Origin: an uncultured Oscillospiraceae bacterium
GTDB lineage: Bacteria > Bacillota > Clostridia > Oscillospirales > Acutalibacteraceae
Assembly: GCA_905193585.1 (NCBI GenBank)
Contig: CAJJPG010000051.1
Coordinates: forward strand, 1-12,059
Length of the DNA stretch: 12,059 bases
Direction: 5' to 3'
In this document: one piece after another, positions 6,991-12,059 of the stretch
Layout: each line of letters begins with the position of its first letter
Position numbering within the stretch: position 1 is the stretch's first letter
The notes under the pieces: model-generated
Seen by the model: the letters and a program-made list of their open reading frames with translations, nothing else
The model's database searches: none
What the model was told of the DNA's origin: nothing
Made by a program: the position numbers and the translations under genes

Positions 6991-7287
6991 ATGAAAATCA
7001 AAGCAGAGGTATCCCGTATATTTGAAAACAGAAACGATATGCTCAAAGCCGCAACCAATATTATTTTGGAGGACGGTAAGGACAGTCTTGTAATCAAAAA
7101 TGTTCGCATTATTGAGGGCAAAAACGGTTTGTTTATGTCGCTGCCCGCAAGAAGAAATGTAAAAAATGAGTTTAAGGAAATTTGTTATCCGCTTTCGGCT
7201 GATTTGCGTAAGCGTATGTCAGACGCGGCTATTATCGCATATTCGGAAGCTTTAAAAAATACTGACGAACCGCAAACGGCGCAATAA
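6991..7287 (+). CDS. SpoVG-family protein
   Basis: This 98-residue protein has the SpoVG fold pattern: a strand around KIKAEVSRIF, then VIKNVRIIEGKNGLFMSLPARR (34-55), FKEICYPL (61-68) and a C-terminal helix. In chromosomal SpoVG the corresponding block reads like DIRVIDGNNGLFVAMPSKR. SpoVG proteins bind DNA or RNA and regulate sporulation and virulence genes. Copies inside conjugative elements are common and may regulate transfer genes. GGAGG (6976-6980) precedes the ATG by 10 nt. The first 20 residues diverge from the chromosomal type, which suggests an element-specific branch. Confidence 0.8.
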   Translation: MKIKAEVSRIFENRNDMLKAATNIILEDGKDSLVIKNVRIIEGKNGLFMSLPARRNVKNEFKEICYPLSADLRKRMSDAAIIAYSEALKNTDEPQTAQ

Positions 7288-7296
7288 TGAGATTAA

Positions 7297-7323
7297 GTCG
7301 GGGGCAAAACCGCCCTTGCCGAC
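7297..7323 (+). promoter_or_regulatory. Intercistronic GC-rich hairpin before the VirB6-like gene
   Basis: GTCGG (7297-7301) pairs with CCGAC (7319-7323), and GGGC (7302-7305) with GCCC (7312-7315), leaving a 3-nt TTG bulge and an AAAACC loop. No T-run follows, so it is unlikely to terminate. It stands just before the AGGAGGTGG site of the next gene and could protect the mRNA or tune translation of the downstream membrane genes. Confidence 0.35.
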
Positions 7324-7344
7324 AAATAAGGAGGTGGATAGTGC

Positions 7345-8178
7345 TTGGCATATATTATTGTCATACTCATTGTTGCAATTCTTAACGGTTGTCTTCCGTT
7401 TATAGATCAAATGATTGACGGAATTTTACCGCTGTCCCTATATGCGGAAAAGTATATGTCAATGGTTTCGGGGGTTCAAATGTTCGGTAAGCTTTATAAT
7501 ATTATTTTCGGCTTCGGAGTTTCTTTAATAGTGTTGAAATTTCTTAAAAAGGGCTTTGAGGCCTATGTGCTATGGACGGACGGTGACGCCGACGAAGAGC
7601 CTGTTGCTTTGCTTACGAATTTTTTTAAGGCTATGGCGGTGGCGGTTTCCTTTCCAACACTGTACGGTTGGCTTGCGGATATTATAACAGATATGACAAC
7701 GCAGCTTATGGCGGCAATCGGTGACGCCACCTCTGCCGGATGGGAGGCTTGGGTTGCCGGAATTGCGTCCGCAGGAATTGTAACAGCCATATTTGCTCTT
7801 ATATTTATGGTGGTTTACTTCGTTCTGTATTTTCAATTCCTTATGCGCGGTTTGGAAATTATGATACTCCGTGTAGGTGTTCCGCTTGCCTGCGTAGGTC
7901 TTATAGATAACGATAAGGGCGTGTTTAAGGCATATCTTAATAAATTCTTTCAGTCTACGCTTGCTATACTGATTCAGTTGTGCTTATGCAAGCTCGGAGT
8001 AGGCTTAATGCTTAATATGCACGTGTTTTGGGGTGTTGCCTGTATGGTGCTTGCGGTTAAAACCCCGAAATTCTTACAGGATTTCCTTATTACCACAGGC
8101 TCAGGCGGCGGTGGCGCGGTTGTAAACAATGTATATCATTCTGTACGCTTGGTACAGATGTTAAAGAAAAGCGGGTGA
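7345..8178 (+). CDS. VirB6/TrbL-like polytopic membrane protein of the conjugation channel
   Basis: The protein has 277 residues with about six to eight membrane segments, among them AYIIVILIVAILNG near the start, MFGKLYNIIFGFGVSLIVL (about 46-65), a long pair around 132-165, VGVPLACVGLID (about 175-186) and a last set at 200-245. The region around FLMRGLEIMILRVGVPLA resembles the conserved core of VirB6/TrbL-type proteins. The start is TTG, with AGGAGGTGG (7329-7337) 7 nt ahead; the GTG at 7341 is out of frame. The neighbours (pilin, PrgI) fit a translocation-channel subunit. The Gly/Val-rich end (TGSGGGGAVVNN) may be flexible. Confidence 0.8.
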   Translation: MAYIIVILIVAILNGCLPFIDQMIDGILPLSLYAEKYMSMVSGVQMFGKLYNIIFGFGVSLIVLKFLKKGFEAYVLWTDGDADEEPVALLTNFFKAMAVAVSFPTLYGWLADIITDMTTQLMAAIGDATSAGWEAWVAGIASAGIVTAIFALIFMVVYFVLYFQFLMRGLEIMILRVGVPLACVGLIDNDKGVFKAYLNKFFQSTLAILIQLCLCKLGVGLMLNMHVFWGVACMVLAVKTPKFLQDFLITTGSGGGGAVVNNVYHSVRLVQMLKKSG

Positions 8179-8183
8179 TCCGT

Positions 8184-8393
8184 ATGATAACAATGGACGA
8201 TATTTCAAAGGTAATTATATATCTTGTCCGTATAGGCGCGGTCGCCCGCTTTATTTACTGCCTTATCCGTTTGGAGGCGGCAGAGGAACAGGCAACGCAG
8301 TATAAAAAGCGGGCGGTAAACACCGTAATGTTTTATGTTATTGCAGAGTGCATTTGGCAGATTAAAGACCTTATACTTTACTATTATTCCTGA
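8184..8393 (+). CDS. Small two-span membrane protein, unknown
   Basis: The protein has 69 residues from ATG 8184, chosen because GGGTGA (8173-8178) lies 5 nt upstream. A GTG at 8175 overlaps the VirB6 stop codon and is the alternative. Two hydrophobic stretches are visible: VIIYLVRIGAVARFIYCLI (about 9-27) and MFYVIAECIWQIKDLILYYY (about 48-68). A polar loop with EAAEEQATQYKKR lies between them. I do not recognise a family. Its place between the VirB6-like gene and PrgI suggests a small channel subunit. Confidence 0.65.
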   Translation: MITMDDISKVIIYLVRIGAVARFIYCLIRLEAAEEQATQYKKRAVNTVMFYVIAECIWQIKDLILYYYS

Positions 8394-8404
8394 CAGGAGG
8401 TTAT

Positions 8405-8722
8405 ATGGAGGATAAGCTGTATATTCCGTTGGGTGTGAAGCCCGAAGCCGAGTTCTTTAAGGGATTCGGCAAAAAACAAATGATTCAGGCGGCTGTCGGT
8501 TCGCTTTGCTGCGGAGCGATAGCCCTTGTTTTATGGGCGGTTACAAAAAGCGTTACCGCGGCAATGATTTCTGCGCTTGCCGGAGTTGCCGGCAGCGTAA
8601 TGATGACGGCAAAAGACCAAAGCAACCTATCCGTTGTCGATCAGATCGGCAATATGATACGGTTTGGCAAGGGTCAGAAAAAATATCCGTACCGATACGG
8701 TAAGGAGTGGGAGGTTTATTGA
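8405..8722 (+). CDS. PrgI family conjugation membrane protein
   Basis: This 105-residue protein has the short N-terminus typical of PrgI (IPLGVKPEAEFFKGFGKKQM). A hydrophobic hairpin of two membrane segments follows at about 28-70. The polar C-terminus (NMIRFGKGQKKYPYRYGKEW) is of the kind seen in PrgI and TcpE-like proteins. AGGAGG (8395-8400) precedes the ATG. In related elements PrgI is followed directly or after a few genes by the VirB4 ATPase, which it is thought to contact. Here the next gene overlaps the stop codon by one base (TGATG). Confidence 0.88.
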   Translation: MEDKLYIPLGVKPEAEFFKGFGKKQMIQAAVGSLCCGAIALVLWAVTKSVTAAMISALAGVAGSVMMTAKDQSNLSVVDQIGNMIRFGKGQKKYPYRYGKEWEVY

Positions 8723-8973
8723 TGTATACGGCAATTCCCGTTTACAGGCATACCTTGACGGCCGGTGCGAGCCGTAAGGAGCGGGAGTTGCGGCAAAAAT
8801 CCTATAACAATATGGAGTGTAAAGAAAAGCTTGGTGGAAATGCCGCGACTGCTTTTAACACCCGTAAATTATATTTGTTGAAAAAGGATTTGGCAGAAAA
8901 CGGCCGGCACGCCGTTTTTTTAAGAACCGTCCGTGAGCGTTTCACGGCTTTAAACTTGGAGGAATGTCTATGA
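8722..8973 (+). CDS. Small basic protein of unknown function
   Basis: Unrecognised, 83 residues from ATG 8722. GGAGG (8710-8714) stands 7 nt ahead, and an upstream in-frame start at 8707 lacks a site. The protein is basic and helical, with Lys/Arg-rich segments (AGASRKERELRQKSYNN, YLLKKDLAENGRH, FLRTVRERF). No membrane span is visible. It starts in a TGATG overlap with PrgI and ends in an ATGA overlap with the cytosine methyltransferase, so all three are coupled. That placement suggests it serves transfer or the methyltransferase. It does not look like a fragment of VirB4. Confidence 0.7.
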   Translation: MYTAIPVYRHTLTAGASRKERELRQKSYNNMECKEKLGGNAATAFNTRKLYLLKKDLAENGRHAVFLRTVRERFTALNLEECL

Positions 8974-10361
8974 GTGAACAAATGACATTCCTTGATTTTT
9001 TCAGCGGCATCGGAGGTTTCAGGGCAGGTCTTGAGCTATGCGGAATGAAGTGCAATGGGCATTGTGAAATAGACAAATACGCCAACCGCAGTTATGCCGC
9101 AATTTTTGATATTAAGGAGGATGAATGGTATGGAGAGGACATCACAAAGGTTAAGCCCGAAGAATTGCCGCGCGTCAATATTTGGACGGGAGGATTCCCG
9201 TGTCAGGACATTTCTATCAGCGGTAAGCAAACTGGGATTAGCGGAAGCCGAAGCGGACTGTTTTTTGAGATTATTAGATTGCTCAAAGGCACAGCACCCG
9301 AAAATCGACCCGAATGGATTATCCTTGAAAATGTTAAAAACATCTTATCCATTCACGGAGGATGGGACTTTGCGACCATTCTCTATTCGTTGGCCGAAGT
9401 CGGCTATAGTGTCGAATACGGACTTCTTAATTCAAAATTCCACGGCGTTCCGCAAAACCGAGAGCGAGTTTACATTGTCGCTTACAGACATTTTAGAGCC
9501 GGAAACGGACGAAAAGTATTTCCTGTCGAGTGCGGCAACAGCAAGGCTATTATCAGGCTCATAGGTGGAAATCAGGGTAGCCGCATCTATGACCCTAACG
9601 GTATAGGAATTACCCTTACCGCAAGCGCCGGAGGATTCGGCGGTAAAACAGGTCTTTATTTTATTGATCTTACGAAAGAAAAACCGCAGCTCACGGAAAA
9701 TGCCCGTTGTATAAAGGCAAGATATTCAGCTGGAGTAACCAACAGAGGCGGAGATAACAGCGGCGTTCTATGTCTTTGCAATCAATGCCACGATCGTGAA
9801 AACTGCATATCGTTTATTGAATTTCGTAAGGGAAATCCGAAACTCAGAGATAATGTGAAGTGCATTATGGCGTCTTATCGAAAGTCCGGCGTTAACAGGT
9901 TCGGTTCTTCCTGCGGCGTATTTTACGGCTGCCGCGCCGTGCTGACCCCCGAACGGGAAAAGAAAAGACAAAACGGCAGAAGATTTAAGGAATGCGGAGA
10001 ACCTTCCTTTTGCGTTACGACGCAGGACAGAAACGGCGTTTATCTTTGCGCTTGCAGTTCGTGCGAAAAAGCAAGACCTGCAAAAAACGGTGTTCCAAAC
10101 TGCGATAATAATTTGCTTTTAGCATTATGCAATGAAAATATCCCGTTTTTCGGCTGCGGCAGAATCCGCCGCTTAACGCCGAGGGAATGTTGGAGGCTGC
10201 AAGGCTTTACAGACAGTATGTTTGATAAAGCGGCGGAGGTAAATTCGGATAATCAATTATATAAACAAGCCGGAAACGGCGTAACGGTTACGGTGGTATA
10301 TTCCGTAGGTCAAAGAATAGTTGAAATAGAAAATGAATTGAAAATATCAGGCAAGGAGTGA
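8970..10361 (+). CDS. dcm: C5-cytosine DNA methyltransferase with a large repeat-bearing recognition domain
   Basis: The protein has 463 residues from ATG 8970, where GGAGG (8958-8962) fits with 7 nt spacing; an ATG at 8964 is too close. All core motifs are present: FSGIGG (11-16), GGFPCQD with catalytic C78, ENV (120-122), QNRER (162-166), RRLTPREC (400-407) and QAGNG (433-437). It transfers a methyl group to C5 of cytosine. The variable region between motifs VIII and IX (about 173-397) is some 225 residues, much longer than in small enzymes such as HhaI. It contains two related segments (228-268 and 279-319) plus shorter similar parts before and after, and Cys-rich stretches (CLCNQCHDRENC, CACSSC). 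No restriction partner is visible. A protective, solitary role during transfer is likely. Confidence 0.93.
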   Translation: MSEQMTFLDFFSGIGGFRAGLELCGMKCNGHCEIDKYANRSYAAIFDIKEDEWYGEDITKVKPEELPRVNIWTGGFPCQDISISGKQTGISGSRSGLFFEIIRLLKGTAPENRPEWIILENVKNILSIHGGWDFATILYSLAEVGYSVEYGLLNSKFHGVPQNRERVYIVAYRHFRAGNGRKVFPVECGNSKAIIRLIGGNQGSRIYDPNGIGITLTASAGGFGGKTGLYFIDLTKEKPQLTENARCIKARYSAGVTNRGGDNSGVLCLCNQCHDRENCISFIEFRKGNPKLRDNVKCIMASYRKSGVNRFGSSCGVFYGCRAVLTPEREKKRQNGRRFKECGEPSFCVTTQDRNGVYLCACSSCEKARPAKNGVPNCDNNLLLALCNENIPFFGCGRIRRLTPRECWRLQGFTDSMFDKAAEVNSDNQLYKQAGNGVTVTVVYSVGQRIVEIENELKISGKE

Positions 10362-10365
10362 AAAT

Positions 10366-10482
10366 ATGTTGGGATTTTTAATCGGTTTAGTATCCGGCGG
10401 CTTTATAGGGGTTTGCGTTATGGCGCTTATGCAGATAAATAAAGGCGAGGCTCGCCGAGGTGATGAGAATAAGCCGGAGTAA
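10366..10482 (+). CDS. DUF3789 family small membrane protein
   Basis: The protein has 38 residues and was read by eye in the short gap after the methyltransferase. It starts with one Gly-rich membrane segment (MLGFLIGLVSGGFIGVCVM), followed by a polar tail (NKGEARRGDENKPE). AAGGAG at about 10353-10358 lies 7 nt before the ATG. The pattern is that of DUF3789 proteins, which occur in the same spot in Tn1549-like elements. Their function is unknown. It ends the tight gene run begun at 1420. Confidence 0.75.
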   Translation: MLGFLIGLVSGGFIGVCVMALMQINKGEARRGDENKPE

Positions 10483-10496
10483 CCCTAAAAACAAAA

Positions 10497-10554
10497 GTAT
10501 TATTATATTTATCCGAACCTATGCTATGAAAAGGATACGGTGTAATAATAATAC
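10497..10554. repeat. Imperfect inverted repeat after the DUF3789 gene
   Basis: GTATTATTAT (10497-10506) and its complement ATAATAATAC (10545-10554) flank 38 nt that hold a second pair, TATCC/GGATA (10510-10514 and 10533-10537). No T-run follows, so a normal terminator is unlikely. It lies between the end of the transfer gene run and the ATPase promoter, and could be an mRNA end structure or a scar of insertion of the ATPase unit. Confidence 0.35.
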
Positions 10555-10565
10555 GGAACAGTGTA

Positions 10566-10594
10566 TTGACAGCGATAAAAAATTATGATAAAAT
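10566..10594 (+). promoter_or_regulatory. Near-consensus sigma-A promoter of the ATPase gene
   Basis: A perfect -35 hexamer TTGACA (10566-10571), a 17-nt spacer and a -10 hexamer TAAAAT (10589-10594) precede the ATPase ATG by about 40 nt. The predicted start is near 10601. It is the best promoter in the window and marks the ATPase as a separate transcription unit. Confidence 0.75.
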
Positions 10595-10618
10595 AAACCG
10601 TAGTTTAGATTATCATAA
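10583..10618. promoter_or_regulatory. Large interrupted palindrome over the -10 and start site, probable operator
   Basis: Outer arms TTATGATAA (10583-10591) and TTATCATAA (10610-10618) are perfect complements. Inner arms TAAAC (10594-10598) and GTTTA (10603-10607) are too. In all, 28 of 36 positions are symmetric around 10600/10601. The outer left arm covers most of the -10 hexamer and the centre falls on the predicted start site. Since only the right half would be transcribed, it is more likely a DNA operator for a dimeric or tetrameric repressor than an RNA hairpin. No repressor gene for it is obvious in the window. Confidence 0.55.
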
Positions 10619-10633
10619 AAACGAGGTATAGAA

Positions 10634-11860
10634 ATGGAATACATTACACGAGAGCTTGAAAGAAAATTTATAAAGATGAACGGCTTTTTTAAGGCGATTC
10701 TCGTAACAGGAGCAAGGCAGGTAGGTAAAACTACAATGATGAAGCATTTGGCAGAGGGTTCAAACAGAACCTATGTTACGCTTGATAACGCTGTAGTAAG
10801 AGATTTGGCTAAAAGAGATCCCGTGTTGTTTTTCCAAACCTACAAACCGCCGATTTTGATTGACGAGGTTCAGAAAGCGCCTGAGCTTTTTGAACAAATA
10901 AAAATTATGTGTGATGAAAGCGAAGATAAAGGGCTGTTTTGGCTTACGGGGTCGCAGCAGTATAAAATGATGAAAAAAATTAAAGATACCCTTGCGGGAA
11001 GATTGTGTATATTGGAATTATACAGCCTTTCGCAAAGAGAAAAAAACGGAATAACCTTTGATACGGAGCTTGATTTTTCACTTGAAACATTACAAAATCG
11101 TCAGAAACAGGTCCCGAAAAATGATGTTATTTCGGTTTTTAATCATATTTGGGAGGGCGGTATGCCGCAGGTATTGGAAGTTGACGATGAACTGCGCTCC
11201 GAGTATTTCAACTCTTATCTCGAAACCTATTTAATGCGGGATATAGCCGAGGAAGGCGGCATCACAGATACTGTCAGGTTCAGAAAATTTATGAACGCCT
11301 GCGCCGCTTTGGTATCGGAACAGGTTAATTACGCTAACTTGGCAGAGGCGGCGGATATATCGCAGCCTACGGCAAAAATTTGGATAAAGGTTTTACAGGG
11401 CTTGGGAATAATATATCTGCTTGAGCCGTATTCCAATAACGCTTTGAAGCGCTTAACAAAAACACCGAAGCTGTATTTTTGTGATACGGGACTGTGCGCT
11501 TATCTTTCAATGTGGCTTACCCCCGCAACTCTTATGCAGGGGGCAGCAAGCGGTCATTTTTATGAAAACTATGTTGTAATGGAGCTTGTTAAAAATTATT
11601 CCTACGGAAAGGCAAAATCCAATATAACCTATTACCGTGATTCAAACGCAAAGGAAATTGATGTCTTTGTTGAGGAAAATAATATTATTCATCCTCTTGA
11701 AATCAAAAAATCCGCAAACCCGAATAACAAAGAGGTTAAAAAATATGCTGTTATTGATAAGGCAAGCTTGAACCGAGGAAACGGCGGTATTATTTGTATG
11801 TGCGAAGAACCGATTCCGATAGACGCTGAGAACTGCCTGATACCGAGTAATTTAATTTAA
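10634..11860 (+). CDS. AAA_14/DUF4143 family ATPase
   Basis: This 408-residue protein has Walker A GARQVGKT (26-33) and Walker B ILIDEVQ with D77 and E78. A sensor-like LTGSQQY follows. The C-terminal half is DUF4143-like, with a helix-turn-helix-like stretch (YANLAEAADISQPTAKIWIKVL) and a PD-(D/E)XK-like end, D343 and E356-K358 in EIDVFV...HPLEIKKS. The length is typical. The family is very common in bacteria and its function is not settled. The start ATG has GAGG (10623-10626) 7 nt ahead. It has its own promoter, operator-like palindrome and terminator, and it sits where VirB4 would be expected. It is therefore best read as cargo rather than transfer machinery. Confidence 0.88.
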   Translation: MEYITRELERKFIKMNGFFKAILVTGARQVGKTTMMKHLAEGSNRTYVTLDNAVVRDLAKRDPVLFFQTYKPPILIDEVQKAPELFEQIKIMCDESEDKGLFWLTGSQQYKMMKKIKDTLAGRLCILELYSLSQREKNGITFDTELDFSLETLQNRQKQVPKNDVISVFNHIWEGGMPQVLEVDDELRSEYFNSYLETYLMRDIAEEGGITDTVRFRKFMNACAALVSEQVNYANLAEAADISQPTAKIWIKVLQGLGIIYLLEPYSNNALKRLTKTPKLYFCDTGLCAYLSMWLTPATLMQGAASGHFYENYVVMELVKNYSYGKAKSNITYYRDSNAKEIDVFVEENNIIHPLEIKKSANPNNKEVKKYAVIDKASLNRGNGGIICMCEEPIPIDAENCLIPSNLI

Positions 11861-11870
11861 TAAGTTTTTG

Positions 11871-11905
11871 AAAATCGCTGTCCTTACGGACGGCGATTTT
11901 ATTTT
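11871..11905 (+). terminator. Rho-independent terminator of the ATPase gene
   Basis: Arms 11871-11883 and 11888-11900 form a 13-bp stem with one G-U pair and a TTAC loop, followed by ATTTT. It begins 10 nt after the ATPase stop codon. The next gene's ribosome binding site follows at once. Confidence 0.85.
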
Positions 11906-11917
11906 CGGAGGTTAGAT

Positions 11918-12059
11918 ATGCAAAGTAAACTTGATTTAATTGAAAAGCTTGATAATGAGCTTATTAAGTATATGAAATTGCAGGGAAAAAGTGAATTGAA
12001 GCTAATGCTTGAAGCTTTAGAGCTTTATATTCCAATTCGGAGTAACCTAAAAGCAATGC
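11918..12059 (+). CDS. Unknown protein, N-terminal 47 residues only
   Basis: GGAGG (11907-11911) stands 6 nt before the ATG, and the frame stays open to the window end. The visible part is helical and charged (MQSKLDLIEKLDNELIKYMK, then GKSELKLMLEALELYIPIRS). No membrane segment or known motif is visible. It is not the start of a VirB4 that I can recognise. It lies just after the ATPase terminator, so it needs another promoter or read-through. Confidence 0.6.
   Translation, partial: MQSKLDLIEKLDNELIKYMKLQGKSELKLMLEALELYIPIRSNLKAM

Noticed and set aside
8722..8973. Remnant of a truncated VirB4 after PrgI
   Set aside because: The 83-residue protein has no VirB4 N-terminal resemblance or Walker motif, and its neat overlaps with both neighbours argue for an intact gene.
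9094..9564. A 156-residue + strand frame inside the cytosine methyltransferase gene
   Set aside because: It overlaps catalytic motifs IV to VIII of a clear methyltransferase in another frame and shows no domain or ribosome binding site of its own.
1..12059. tRNA or rRNA genes, insertion sequences
   Set aside because: No cloverleaf, rRNA segment, transposase motif or IS-type terminal repeats were seen on either strand.

Overview
The window looks like the left half of an integrative conjugative element of the Tn1549/CTn type from a low-to-moderate GC Firmicute, probably a gut clostridium (Ruminococcus, Eubacterium or Lachnospiraceae kin). The grounds are gene order and protein families: a ribbon-helix-helix accessory protein, a MobL/MobP-like relaxase, a VirD4 coupling protein, a VirB2-like pilin, a SpoVG-family protein, a VirB6/TrbL-like protein, PrgI, a C5-cytosine methyltransferase and DUF3789. 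Strong AGGAGG-type ribosome binding sites fit a Firmicute. No sequence search was run, so the organism is an inference.

Layout. 1-911 is the 3' part of a secreted V8-type serine protease, probably host chromosome or the element's edge. 912-1180 is AT-rich and non-coding, with folded structures and a strong rho-independent terminator; it could be a small RNA or an attenuated leader. 1181-1419 is non-coding and packed with hairpins and copies of GGTATGA; it is the best oriT/relaxosome candidate. 1420-8973 is one compact + strand gene run: MT-A70 adenine methyltransferase, RHH protein, relaxase, three small unknown genes, VirD4, pilin, SpoVG-like protein, VirB6-like protein, a small membrane protein, PrgI and an unknown 83-residue protein. 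Most of these genes overlap or nearly abut. The run continues with a cytosine methyltransferase (8970-10361) and a 38-residue DUF3789 protein (10366-10482).

At 10566-11905 lies what reads as a separate transcription unit: a near-consensus sigma-A promoter overlapped by a large interrupted palindrome, an AAA_14/DUF4143 ATPase, and a strong terminator. The VirB4 ATPase expected after PrgI or DUF3789 is absent up to the window end, where an unknown gene begins at 11918.

How it works together (inference from the families): the RHH protein and relaxase would nick at oriT, VirD4 would hand the strand to the pilin/VirB6/PrgI channel, and the two methyltransferases plus small acidic proteins could shield the incoming DNA from restriction. 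The ATPase unit looks like cargo with its own control.
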